DNA of 64,000 nt from an uncultured Christensenellaceae bacterium (GTDB taxonomy: Bacteria > Bacillota > Clostridia > Christensenellales > Borkfalkiaceae): positions 1-64,000 of the forward strand of contig CAJULO010000002.1 in NCBI GenBank assembly GCA_910586945.1. The letters are read 5' to 3'. The position numbers were made by a program, and so were the translations under genes. Each line of letters begins with the position of its first letter. Positions within the stretch are counted from its first letter, which is position 1. Shown here in pieces: positions 1-9,090 of the stretch. The notes below the pieces were generated by a model. The model was not told where the DNA came from. It was given only the letters and a program-made list of their open reading frames with translations, and ran no database searches.

Positions 1-1088
1 TTTCATGATTTTATTAAAAGATTTAAATTCTATCTATATTCTTTTTCCTGTTTTTGATACTTATTTATTTTCTTATTTTTTTCTACTTTTATTTTTGTTT
101 TTTATATTCAGTACTTAAACTATTTTAGCATAACAATACTTTAGCTATTGAATATTTATCTAAATATCTTTTTTCTTTATAATTTATTTAATTTTTATTT
201 TTACTGGAATTATTGTAAAAGTTGATTTTGAGTTAAAAAGAAAATATAATTCTGTATATTTTTTGATTACAACCATTACAAGGTCTTTATATTTAAGAAA
301 AGCATTTTCTATTCATAAAATATATATTAGTAGTTAATTTCCATTATTTTTATGGACACTCAGTTTTTTTAAATAAGATAAATAATAGAATTTAGCTTAT
401 TTCTTATTTTTATAAAGAAGCAAGGCTCCTTTTAGATTATTTTTATAAATAGAGTAGAAAATGCTTGTTTATTATGTATTTTGATATATTTTGTAAATAT
501 TTTATGACTTATAGCTTAAGTTTAAGAGCAGAGAACATATACAAGATAGCTTGTAGAATTTAATAATGAATTTGCTTATAAAATAGGTGTTTGTAAAGCA
601 GATAGTCACTTATTTATCAAGATATAAATTTGACTTTAACTAACTGTATAGTCGTTTAATAGAAATGATAAATTTATTTTACAATTATAAGTAAATATTT
701 TTATAATTTGTTTAAAGTATAACTAATTGTTTTTATGTTACAAATAGAAATCTATTCATCAATACTCTGCAAAAAGACTTTTTTATATATAGATATAAAT
801 ATGACACAATAATGTTATTCAAAATAGAACTCTCTATATTGATAGAAATTATTTAAAACTATTAGAAAAAAAGTGTTATATTATTATTATTTATAAATAA
901 ACATCATTTTATTCTATTATTCTATTGAAGGATTGGGGATATATATTTAGTCTAAATAGTAGATACAGATTTTATTAAATGCATAAGAATATTTTTTTAT
1001 AAGGCTCAATTTTAGATAAGACAATCAAAAATAATGCACAAATATAAAAATTTTGATAGAATACATTTTATCCGTACTAAGCCTAAAC
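1..1088. other. AT-rich stretch without a recognisable gene
   Basis: Very AT-rich DNA with stops in every frame and no open frame carrying a Shine-Dalgarno site. I recognise no protein fragment in it. Given the pseudogene immediately to the right, decayed coding sequence is the simplest reading, but this is inference. Confidence 0.6.
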
Positions 1089-1433
1089 TTATCTAATAGG
1101 AGCATAATTTAATGTTGTAGGAATATTGGTGGCTTCAATTTTAAATATGACTGGTCGTAATCCATCATTACAACTACATATTGCCACTCCGAGCTTTTTA
1201 ATCCAATCTCCAAAATAAAAAACTTCTTTTTTTGCTCCATGTGCAAGTGCAAAGACATATTGATAAATTGCTTTTCATGCTTCATCACAAAATCTTTCAG
1301 GTTTTGCATAGTCGGCATAATATGTTACTCCAACCAAATGCATTGGGCAAGCTGATAAATTTTCTACACCATACTCCTTGACTAACTCTTTATCTAAATG
1401 CGTTTTAAGAACTGTTATCTTGACTTTATTTAT
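1089..1433 (-). pseudogene. TIGR04076-family protein, broken by one nonsense codon and a lost start
   Basis: Reading the minus strand in one frame gives a nearly complete small protein of the TIGR04076 family, with stretches such as VKITVLKTHLDKELVKEYGV, GVENLSACPMHLVGVTYYAD, YVFALAHGAKKEVFYFGDWI and NDGLRPVIFKIEAT. The frame is interrupted once by TGA, where I expect Trp from the family pattern CDEAWKAIYQY. A good AAAGGAGT ribosome site lies upstream, but the codon where ATG should be is ATA. About 114 codons are otherwise intact, so the loss looks recent. Its function is unknown; the family is common in anaerobic Firmicutes. A 69-residue frame inside it in another phase is a by-product. Confidence 0.8.
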
Positions 1434-2028
1434 ACTAAAATAATACTCCTTTTTATCTCAATACAATTTAAAGGTTATATCCTTATATTTAAAATATTGT
1501 AGAATAAATTTAAAGCTCATCGAATTAGAATTTTATAAGCATTTTTTTGCTTTAAGTATTTAGTTAAGTCATATTATCTTGAGATAGTAATGCTATTAAA
1601 ATATGTAGGTCATACCATGGGCGTAAAGATATATCCGTGATATGAAAATATAACTTAAATTTAAAAGAGAGATATAGAATCACTCTCTTTTACCTAAATA
1701 GAGCAAATCATAGCTTATATAATTTTTTTTGTTATTTATATTATTTAGTAGTGGGCTTAGTTAGTTATTATCCTAATGATAAGGCATTTTTTGTGAATTC
1801 GACTATATTTTCACATACAAAAAAGTTAGTAGCAGTACAGATATTGTTCACATCCTCTTTTTACAATATCCAGTAAGCAGAAATAGTAGAAAAATAATAA
1901 AATAGTAGCGGAGGTATTGCTATTTATGTAATTTATTATGCATATAAAATATTATATATAGATATGTCAAAGTAATTATTCATTTTTTAGACTTTCTTAT
2001 AATTTTTTAAAACTATTAAAAATTACAA
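1434..2028. other. AT-rich intergenic DNA with one terminator-like hairpin
   Basis: No gene recognised. A 10-bp inverted repeat (arms 1662-1671 and 1683-1692, taaaagagag and ctctctttta) resembles an intrinsic terminator and may be left from a lost gene. Confidence 0.5.
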
Positions 2029-2057
2029 TTGACAAAGCATAAAAAGAATACTATAAT
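2029..2057 (+). promoter_or_regulatory. fruK-fruA-HPr operon promoter
   Basis: Perfect sigma-A-type elements: TTGACA at 2029-2034, a 17-bp spacer, and TATAAT at 2052-2057. The predicted start is near 2064, leaving a leader of about 90 nt. Confidence 0.9.
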
Positions 2058-2059
2058 AA

Positions 2060-2074
2060 ATTATATCATATAAT
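2060..2074. promoter_or_regulatory. possible operator at the transcription start
   Basis: A 15-bp palindrome, attatat-c-atataat, covers the predicted +1 of the fructose operon. Its position suits a repressor site. No fruR-type regulator is encoded nearby, so the binding protein is unknown. Confidence 0.35.
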
Positions 2075-2154
2075 AGTTGAGTCAGTAAATAAGTTATTAA
2101 GAATGTTTTCAGATTATCATTTAGATAAAATAAAAGCATATATAAGGAGTATAT

Positions 2155-3078
2155 ATGGTTTATACAATAACATTTAATCCTGCAATTGATTATATTGCTA
2201 GAGTGGCCAATTTAGAGTTAGGAAGAACCAATAGAACAACTGAAGAACTAATGCATCCTGGTGGGAAGGGGATAAATGTTGCAATTGTTTTAAAGCATTT
2301 AGATATTCCAACAAAAGCTTTAGCATTTGTTGGTGGATTTACTGGTAATGCTCTTATAGAAATGTTGCAAGAACAAAATTTACCAATTGATTTTATACAT
2401 TGTCAAGGGAATACAAGAATCAATGTAAAGATAAAAGAAAAAATCGAAACAGAAATCAATGGGCAAGGAATTGTAATAGAACAACAAGAATTAAAAACTT
2501 TATATACAAAGTTGCAGTGTTTGCAAGAAGGGGACTGCCTTATTTTATCTGGTAGTATTCCTAAAGGGATGTCAAATACTTTATATGCCGATATTATGCA
2601 ACAATTAAAAGGCAAGAATATAGAGATTGTGGTTGATGCAACAGGGGAATTGTTATGTAATACATTAAAGTATGGACCATTTTTAATCAAACCGAATATA
2701 CAAGAAATGGAAGAACTTTTTAATGTGACAATAAAAAAGAATGAAGATATTGCATATTATGCTAAGAAATTACAAGAAAAAGGTGCCAGAAATATTATAG
2801 TATCTATGGGTGGAGATGGAGCTTTAATGTTGACAGAAAAAGGGGAGCTTTTAACTTGTACAGCCCCTAAAGGTCAGGTAATTGATACTGTGGGAGCAGG
2901 TGATTCAATGGTTGCTGGATTTATTGCTGGATATATGCAGACGAAGAACTATAAGAAGGCATTGCAACTTGCTGTTGCAACAGGTTCAGCGACTGCATAT
3001 TCAGTATGGCTTGCAGAAAAAGAACTGATTTATCAGTTAAAAAATGAAATAGAGGAGAGGAATCATGAAAATAGCTGA
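2155..3078 (+). CDS. fruK: 1-phosphofructokinase, PfkB family
   Basis: Cytoplasmic kinase converting fructose 1-phosphate, the product of the fructose PTS, to fructose 1,6-bisphosphate for glycolysis. The 307-residue length is normal for the family. The N-terminal PfkB signature HPGGKGINVA lies near residues 38-47, and the C-terminal signature DTVGAGDSMVAGF near residue 248 contains the catalytic Asp. The start is supported by AAGGAG six bases before ATG. It is first in a three-gene operon and overlaps fruA by 14 nt, so the two are probably translationally coupled. 6-Phosphofructokinase or tagatose-6-phosphate kinase are alternatives within the family, but the adjacent fructose PTS favours FruK. 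Confidence 0.93.
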   Translation: MVYTITFNPAIDYIARVANLELGRTNRTTEELMHPGGKGINVAIVLKHLDIPTKALAFVGGFTGNALIEMLQEQNLPIDFIHCQGNTRINVKIKEKIETEINGQGIVIEQQELKTLYTKLQCLQEGDCLILSGSIPKGMSNTLYADIMQQLKGKNIEIVVDATGELLCNTLKYGPFLIKPNIQEMEELFNVTIKKNEDIAYYAKKLQEKGARNIIVSMGGDGALMLTEKGELLTCTAPKGQVIDTVGAGDSMVAGFIAGYMQTKNYKKALQLAVATGSATAYSVWLAEKELIYQLKNEIEERNHENS

Positions 3079-5065
3079 TTTATTGAAAGTAGAATCTATT
3101 GTATTAAATAAGACTCTACAAGATAAAAATGAAGCAATCAATGAACTTGTTACTCTGATGCAAACAACAGGAGTACTCCGCGATGTTGAAAAATATAGAA
3201 AAGGTGTATTTGCACGAGAACAAGAGAGCACAACAGGAATTGGTGAAGGCATAGCAATCCCACACTGTAAAAGTGATGCAGTTATTAAACCACAAATTGT
3301 GGCAATGGTAGCACCACAAGGCGTAGATTATCAATCTTTAGATGGTGAACCTGCAAAATTATTCTTTTTAATTGCAGCACCAAATAGTGAAGATAATGTA
3401 CATTTAGAGGTTCTTGCAAAATTATCTGCAATGCTCATGGATTTTGATTTTACTGAAAAGTTAATTGCGGCGACTTCTGCGAGCGAATTTTTAAGATTAC
3501 TTGAAGAAAAGGCCGATGAAGGAAAGAAAGAAATAGAAGAGAAGAAACAATGTAAAATTTTAGCAGTTACCTCATGTCCAACAGGAATTGCACATACATA
3601 TATGGCAGCGGAAGGATTAGAAATTGCTGCAAAAAAATTAGGCGTAGCAATTAAAGTAGAAACAAGAGGTAGTGGAGGGGCAAAGAATTCTTTAACAGCT
3701 GAAGATATTGAACAAGCAGAATGTATTATTGTTGCGGCCGATGCAACTGTACCTTTAGCAAGATTTAAAGGAAAGAAGTTGATACAAACAAAGGTAGCAG
3801 ATGGTATACATAAGGCAGAAGAATTGATTCAAAGAGCATTGAGTGGAAATGTAGCGACATATCAAGCAAGCAGTGGATATACAGCAGAAAATGTATCGAC
3901 AGAAAAGCTAAGTTTTGGTAGACAGCTATATAAACATTTGATGAGTGGTGTATCACACATGTTGCCCTTTATCATCGGTGGTGGTATATTAAAAGCAATT
4001 GCATTTTTATGTGATATTGGACGCACTCCAGTTGAAAATTTAGGGAATATCACTAAGGTAGCACAATTGTTTAGTACAATAGGGGATGCAGCATTTGCAA
4101 TGTTCTTGCCTATTTTTGCAATGTATATTGCGTACTCTATTGCCGATAGACCAGGACTTGTTGTTGGTTTTGCCGGCGGTATTCTTGCAACAAACGCAAA
4201 ATTTAATATAGCTACATTATGTTTTGGGGTACAAATGAATGCAGCCCCCGGATTTATAGGCGCTATTTTTGCTGGTTTTGCGGCAGGATATTTGGTATTG
4301 TTACTTAAAAAAGTCACAGAAAAAATTCCTGATAATTTAGATGGTATTCGTGCAACATTTATATATCCATTAGGTGGAGTTTTAGGTATTGGTCTTATAA
4401 TGTTCTTATTCAATGTTCCATTCTCATATATAGGCGAAGGTTTAGAATGGACATTCAATAAATTAGCAGCGTCTAGTGAAAATAACTTAGCATTGGCAGC
4501 GGTTGCTGGATTTATTTTTGGTGCAATGATGTCTATAGACTTTGGCGGACCAATCAATAAAGCGGCATATGTTACGGGAACTGCAGCAATTGCAACAGCA
4601 ATAGCAAATGGGTCAACGATTGGTTCAAATGTAATGGCGGCGGTTATGATTGGTGGTATGATTCCACCATTAGCAATAGCATTATCTACAACAATTGCCC
4701 CACAAAAATGGACGAAAAAACAAAGAAGTGATGGGTTAGTAAACTATTTAATGGGACTTGCATTTATTACTGAAGGCGCGATTCCTTATGCAGCACAAGA
4801 TGCGAAACGCATAATTCCATGTTGTGCACTAGGTGCAGGTATAGCGGGTATGATGTCTATGTTATTTGGATGTGCTTCACCAGCTCCACACGGTGGCATA
4901 TTTGTAATACCAGTAGTCCATAATTGGTATTGGTACTTATTATCTATTGTAGTAGGTACAATTGTAGCAGCACTATTATTAAGCTTCTTGAAAAAACCAT
5001 TACCAGCAGAAGAGGCAGAACTTGGTAATAACTGGGCAGCTAAATTATGGAAAAAGAAAAAATAG
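3065..5065 (+). CDS. fruA: fructose-specific PTS enzyme IIABC
   Basis: Membrane permease that takes up fructose and phosphorylates it to fructose 1-phosphate. All three domains are in one 666-residue chain. EIIA occupies about residues 1-145, with phospho-acceptor His67 in GIAIPHCKS. EIIB covers about 160-260, with active Cys171 in TSCPTGIAHTYMAAE. EIIC spans about 285-655, with many hydrophobic helices and the conserved DFGGPINKAAY and EGAIPYAA motifs. The order A-B-C is the usual one for Firmicutes FruA. It lies between fruK and an HPr gene. The ATG sits inside the end of fruK, behind GAGAGGAATC. Confidence 0.95.
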   Translation: MKIADLLKVESIVLNKTLQDKNEAINELVTLMQTTGVLRDVEKYRKGVFAREQESTTGIGEGIAIPHCKSDAVIKPQIVAMVAPQGVDYQSLDGEPAKLFFLIAAPNSEDNVHLEVLAKLSAMLMDFDFTEKLIAATSASEFLRLLEEKADEGKKEIEEKKQCKILAVTSCPTGIAHTYMAAEGLEIAAKKLGVAIKVETRGSGGAKNSLTAEDIEQAECIIVAADATVPLARFKGKKLIQTKVADGIHKAEELIQRALSGNVATYQASSGYTAENVSTEKLSFGRQLYKHLMSGVSHMLPFIIGGGILKAIAFLCDIGRTPVENLGNITKVAQLFSTIGDAAFAMFLPIFAMYIAYSIADRPGLVVGFAGGILATNAKFNIATLCFGVQMNAAPGFIGAIFAGFAAGYLVLLLKKVTEKIPDNLDGIRATFIYPLGGVLGIGLIMFLFNVPFSYIGEGLEWTFNKLAASSENNLALAAVAGFIFGAMMSIDFGGPINKAAYVTGTAAIATAIANGSTIGSNVMAAVMIGGMIPPLAIALSTTIAPQKWTKKQRSDGLVNYLMGLAFITEGAIPYAAQDAKRIIPCCALGAGIAGMMSMLFGCASPAPHGGIFVIPVVHNWYWYLLSIVVGTIVAALLLSFLKKPLPAEEAELGNNWAAKLWKKKK

Positions 5066-5077
5066 GAGAAAAAAATC

Positions 5078-5335
5078 ATGCAAAAATTTGAATATGTAAT
5101 TCGTGACCCAGAGGGGATACATGCTCGTCCAGCAGGGCTATTAATTCAAGAAGTAAAAAAATATAATTGTACAGTTACTTTAGAAAATAAAGGAAAAACA
5201 GCGGATGCTAAGCGTTTATTGGCAGTTATGTCGCTAGCTGCAAAATGTGGAGAAACATTGACTGTTACTGTGGCAGGAGAAAATGAAGAAACAGTTGCAA
5301 CAGAAATCAAAACATTTTTAGAGAATAATTTTTAA
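5078..5335 (+). CDS. ptsH: HPr-family phosphocarrier protein lacking Ser46
   Basis: An 85-residue HPr that passes phosphate from enzyme I to EIIA of FruA. The phosphorylated His15 is present in DPEGIHARPAG. The regulatory helix, which in Firmicutes HPr normally carries Ser46, reads DAKRLLAVMSL and has Arg at position 46. HPr kinase would then have no target, so this protein should transport phosphate but not act as a CcpA co-repressor (inference). It ends the fructose operon, 12 nt after fruA, with AGGAG upstream, and is followed by a strong terminator. A second, general ptsH elsewhere in the genome is likely. Confidence 0.9.
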   Translation: MQKFEYVIRDPEGIHARPAGLLIQEVKKYNCTVTLENKGKTADAKRLLAVMSLAAKCGETLTVTVAGENEETVATEIKTFLENNF

Positions 5336-5346
5336 GTATAATTTAC

Positions 5347-5378
5347 AAAAAAGGTATCCAAGATAGGATACCTTTTTT
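5347..5378 (+). terminator. terminator of the fructose operon
   Basis: A 13-bp perfect stem (arms 5347-5359 and 5366-5378, aaaaaaggtatcc and ggatacctttttt) ending in a T run, just after the HPr stop codon. Confidence 0.9.
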
Positions 5379-5482
5379 GTATTTGTGATAATTATTGCAA
5401 AGCATTCAAATATTATTAAAGAAGATAAGATATAAGTAGAAAAACTTATATATATTTTTATAATTATTATGGAGGAAAGACA

Positions 5483-5908
5483 ATGAGCGAAGAAAATAAA
5501 AAGAAATTAAACACAAATAAGAAAGATAAGGCGTCTATAGAAGATATAGAACAATATTTGCAGACGATTGAAGAGGAAAAACATAGAATATGTCTGCAAC
5601 AAATTTTTGATTGGATGAAGGAGATGTTTCCTTCTTTAGAAGCTAAGATATTATGGAAACAACCTATGTTTGTGGAACACGGAACTTTTATTATTGGTTT
5701 TAGTGCATCGCAAAAACATTTTTCTATTTCGCCAGAAGCAAAAGGAATAGAACAGTTTTCAAAGGAAATCGAGAAAGCGGGATATACACAGAGTAAAAAT
5801 CTGTTTCGTATAGGATGGGATGACCCTATAAATTTTTGCTTACTTGAAAAAATTATCAAGTTTAATCGAAAGGATAAAAAAGACTATACAGATTTTTGGC
5901 GAAAATAA
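5483..5908 (+). CDS. DUF1801 / YdhG-like protein
   Basis: A 141-residue cytoplasmic protein with a DUF1801-type fold (frataxin-like YdhG group). Recognisable features are the helix EDIEQYLQTIEEEKHRICLQ, the segment FPSLEAKILWKQPMF, and the strand pattern QKHFSISPEAKGIEQFS. Family members have been described as possible iron-binding or iron-delivery proteins, but the function is not settled. The Lys-rich first 16 residues are probably disordered. The ribosome site GGAGGAAAG supports the start. It stands alone between two terminators, so it is likely a single-gene unit. Confidence 0.75.
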   Translation: MSEENKKKLNTNKKDKASIEDIEQYLQTIEEEKHRICLQQIFDWMKEMFPSLEAKILWKQPMFVEHGTFIIGFSASQKHFSISPEAKGIEQFSKEIEKAGYTQSKNLFRIGWDDPINFCLLEKIIKFNRKDKKDYTDFWRK

Positions 5909-5999
5909 AGGTGTATATTTAAACAGGAATTATAATGTATGAAAATATTTGTGCTATGCTTTTTATAGCGGGAAATATGTAGATTCAAAAACCACAACA

Positions 6000-6032
6000 A
6001 AAACTATTTAACTTGTTATAGTTTTCTTTTTT
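6000..6032 (+). terminator. terminator after the DUF1801 gene
   Basis: Stem aaaactat / atagtttt (6000-6007 and 6018-6025), followed by the T-rich run ctttttttatt. Confidence 0.75.
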
Positions 6033-6115
6033 TATTCAAAGGATGAAACTATGAACTACTAATAAATTTTCATTATTGGAGTATAGTAATTTTTACTGGA
6101 AAACTTTAAGTACTA

Positions 6116-6124
6116 TGATATAAT
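6116..6124 (+). promoter_or_regulatory. extended -10 promoter for the DUF262 gene
   Basis: TGATATAAT, an extended -10 element with perfect TATAAT at 6119-6124. No good -35 lies at the normal distance. Translation starts about 30 nt downstream, behind GGAGAG. Confidence 0.55.
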
Positions 6125-6156
6125 ATGTATAATTAGATATATGGAGAGTATGCATA

Positions 6157-8394
6157 ATGAAAGTTGAACTCAAAGATAAACTCATTGAACCTGATATTTT
6201 GACCATACAAGAACTATTTAGTGATAGATTTGATGTCCCAGTATATCAAAGACCATATTCTTGGCAAGATAGTGAAATAAAAACGCTTTTGCATGATATT
6301 CAGGAGTCCTACGAGAACTCTGTAAAGTCACAAGAAAATGATAAGAATACATATTTGTATGTAGGTAATATTCTTTTACATAATAAAAAACGTGGACTAT
6401 ATAATATTATAGATGGACAACAACGTATTACAACCTTTGCATTATTGTTATTAGCAATATATGCACGCCTACATGAACTAGAGGTTGATGTTCAAGATTA
6501 TCAAGAAATTCAACAAGCACTATGGAAGGATAATAGATGTGTAATTGAGTTAGCGAGTGTTGACAAAAAAATAGTTGATAACCTTTTTAAGGAAGGATTA
6601 AATAATCCTAAACAACTCAAACAATTTATTGAAAGAACATATAAGCCATCTACACAATTTGACGAGAATGTAAAAAATAATTTTCTTATAGCATATGAGT
6701 TTGTTGTAAAAAAGTATGCCGATAAAGAAGATGAAAGTAGAGAAATCATAAACTTGGCAAAATATATTTTAAACAAAGTTTATTTGATTGTCCTAATTAG
6801 TAAGTATGACGCGTATAAAACATTCTCTATTTTTGAGGCTATCAATAGCAAGGGGAAAAAGTTAGAAGAAATAGATTTGATAAAAACACAAATTTTTTCA
6901 CAATTAGAAGAAAAAGATTACTCCCGTTATTTAGAAAAATGGGGGGAACTTATTATTCAAACTGATGATAAATTATACGAGTATTTCAAAATTTATTTAA
7001 GAGCAAATATTAAATACTATAAAGGGAATATCTCTTGTAAAAAATTTCAACAGATAGGTGATGGGCTACGTACATTTTTTAACAAGGATAGACTTGGCGA
7101 GGCATATAAAGCCTGTATTGATGATATGCTTAAGACAATAGAACAATTTAAAGCTTTATTTGATTTTGATGTATTCAAGAAGATTGTGGTAAATAACAAA
7201 GTAGAATTTTATTATACTCTATTTTTAAAACTGCAATATGAGCATCCGCGCGCACTATTTTATCGTTGTTTTTGTGCGTGTAAAGATAATAAATTATCTG
7301 AAGAAGATTTAAATAAAATTCTTATTGAAACGATCAAGTTCTGTATTTCATTTTTAACCATCAGTGCAAATCCAAGTAAATCAGCGATTGACGTATTTTT
7401 TTCAATTTTTAAAACTATTTATCCTACAAGTACTATAAATAGTGAAGCTATCATATATGAAATTCAGCAAAAAATGAAAGGTGCAGATATAGATAATGAT
7501 AGTTTAAAAGAGAAGTTAAAAAGAATGGATGTATATGATAAAAATACAATGTTGGGAGTGGCAGTTGCTTCTATATTTGAGGAAAAATATAATGGAACTC
7601 AAAAAATATCTTGGCATGCAGCATGTGCAAAGCTATCAACATATGGTAGTAAGCTTTCATTAAATCACAGGCTGGTACAAACCCCAGATATGTATGATGT
7701 CAATTTGAAATATTATCAATTAGGAAATAAGTTAAAGTTAAAAGATGGGCATGATTTTCCAGAAGATATTGTTCAGGATGGTATGGAATATGAGAGTTTT
7801 AAAAGCCAAATTCTGCATAGGGCAGGCAATCTAGAGCTAAAAGGAAAAGATAGAAATGCTGCAGAGAGAAATATTTCCAATATTGCTTTTTGTTCTTATA
7901 GTGCTTTAGAAAAACGCAATGATAAGGTTTGTAATTTTTTTGTTGAGAAAATTTTGATGATTGAGAATGCTTCTAATTATACACCTAAAGAATCTATAAT
8001 AGAAAACTCTAAGACATTAACCGGAAATTTTAATTTTTCAATGCGCAATCTTGATTTAACAAAAGTGAAGGTTAAGCATGTTACAATTGTAAATAAGACA
8101 GTAGAGACTAAAAAATTAATTGATATTTTAATATCAATAGTATCTTATGTGTATACAACAGACAAAAATAAGCTTTTGCAAATGGCAAAGAACGAATGGG
8201 TACCCGATAAGCATAAAACCAAGATATTATCTACTAAAAAAGATGTGTTAAGGAGAGCTTATGAATTTAAAAAAGATGAGATTTATCTTGAAATAAATTT
8301 ATCAGCAAAGAGTATTTGGACAATCAGTGGACATATTCTGGATGAATTTGAGATTGAACGAGAAAAAGTATCTATATATATTCCAAATGCATAA
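6157..8394 (+). CDS. DUF262 domain protein, GmrSD-like, probable phage-defence factor
   Basis: A 745-residue protein whose first ~130 residues are a typical DUF262 (GmrS, ParB/sulfiredoxin-like) domain: VPVYQRPYSW near residue 27, and YNIIDGQQRITTFALLLLAI near residue 88 with the diagnostic DGQQR nucleotide-binding motif. FSIFEAINSKGKKLEEIDLIK near residue 223 is also typical. A segment with RAGNLELKGKDRNAAERNISN near residue 555 resembles the end of a DUF1524 HNH domain, but I do not see the preceding catalytic EHI-type motif. The last ~100 residues form an extra domain I do not recognise. Relatives include type IV modification-dependent nucleases (GmrSD, BrxU). It stands alone with its own promoter between housekeeping genes, as an acquired gene would. 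Confidence 0.8.
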   Translation: MKVELKDKLIEPDILTIQELFSDRFDVPVYQRPYSWQDSEIKTLLHDIQESYENSVKSQENDKNTYLYVGNILLHNKKRGLYNIIDGQQRITTFALLLLAIYARLHELEVDVQDYQEIQQALWKDNRCVIELASVDKKIVDNLFKEGLNNPKQLKQFIERTYKPSTQFDENVKNNFLIAYEFVVKKYADKEDESREIINLAKYILNKVYLIVLISKYDAYKTFSIFEAINSKGKKLEEIDLIKTQIFSQLEEKDYSRYLEKWGELIIQTDDKLYEYFKIYLRANIKYYKGNISCKKFQQIGDGLRTFFNKDRLGEAYKACIDDMLKTIEQFKALFDFDVFKKIVVNNKVEFYYTLFLKLQYEHPRALFYRCFCACKDNKLSEEDLNKILIETIKFCISFLTISANPSKSAIDVFFSIFKTIYPTSTINSEAIIYEIQQKMKGADIDNDSLKEKLKRMDVYDKNTMLGVAVASIFEEKYNGTQKISWHAACAKLSTYGSKLSLNHRLVQTPDMYDVNLKYYQLGNKLKLKDGHDFPEDIVQDGMEYESFKSQILHRAGNLELKGKDRNAAERNISNIAFCSYSALEKRNDKVCNFFVEKILMIENASNYTPKESIIENSKTLTGNFNFSMRNLDLTKVKVKHVTIVNKTVETKKLIDILISIVSYVYTTDKNKLLQMAKNEWVPDKHKTKILSTKKDVLRRAYEFKKDEIYLEINLSAKSIWTISGHILDEFEIEREKVSIYIPNA

Positions 8395-8642
8395 ATATAG
8401 TATTAAATATATTTAAGTTCTCTATTCTAGTATTGCATAAGAAAAATGCTATTAGCTATAGTCAAAAATTATATAGAAGATTTAGAGCTGAATAGTAGCA
8501 ATTGTTGGCATAGAGTTACATACAAAAATTATAAGCAAAAAGTAATATAATCATATACAATATTCATATCAAGATAAAAGAAATAAATTTGCTATTGATT
8601 TTATATACTATATATTAAAAGATATTGTTTAAAATGGATAAA

Positions 8643-8689
8643 AAAAGAGTATACACTTTCTTATTTATTGAGAAAGTGTATACTCTTTT
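8643..8689 (-). terminator. terminator of the tRNA-Cys/tRNA-Leu unit
   Basis: A 19-bp perfect stem (8643-8661 and 8671-8689) with a 9-nt loop. On the minus strand it ends in a run of T directly after tRNA-Leu. It could also work on the plus strand. Confidence 0.85.
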
Positions 8690-8693
8690 GATG

Positions 8694-8780
8694 TGGTGCC
8701 GCTGGCCGGACTTGAACCGGCACGGTTGTTACACCGAGGGATTTTAAGTCCCTTGCGTCTGCCTATTCCACCACAGCGGC
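8694..8780 (-). tRNA. tRNA-Leu (anticodon TAA)
   Basis: An 87-nt cloverleaf with acceptor stem GCCGCTG/CAGCGGC, a long variable arm as expected for class II tRNA, and anticodon loop ACTTAAAAT giving TAA. The T-loop is GTTCAAGTC, and the gene encodes discriminator A and CCA. Confidence 0.96.
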
Positions 8781-8786
8781 ATATAT

Positions 8787-8861
8787 TGGAGGCGCTACTC
8801 GGATTTGAACCGAGGAATCAGGGTTTTGCAGACCCATGCCTTACCACTTGGCTATAGCGCC
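8787..8861 (-). tRNA. tRNA-Cys (anticodon GCA)
   Basis: A 75-nt cloverleaf with acceptor stem GGCGCTA/TAGCGCC, anticodon loop TCTGCAAAA giving GCA, T-loop GTTCAAATC, and encoded CCA. It lies 6 nt upstream of tRNA-Leu, so the two are cotranscribed. Confidence 0.96.
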
Positions 8862-9090
8862 GTCTGCTATGTGTAAATATCTGTTGCATTATAAAAATAT
8901 AAGTAAACAGATAAAAAACTAGAGAAATATAAGATTTCACTTGTGGTATTTAATTGCTTATTATAGTATATTCTACATTTTATAAAATAAATACAATAAA
9001 ATAAAAATCAAATCTTAAAAAACACTTAAATTTGTAATAATTAGATAATATTGTAGTTGTATTTTATATATAAAAATACTAGAATAAAAT

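Noticed and set aside
1089..1433. TGA read as tryptophan (recoded UGA) in the TIGR04076 frame
   Set aside because: fruK, korC and other intact genes end with TGA, and the same frame has also lost its ATG, so a nonsense mutation is simpler.
3862..4557. Long open frame on the minus strand inside fruA
   Set aside because: It lies antisense to the conserved EIIC domain, has no ribosome site, and its composition follows from the fruA codons.
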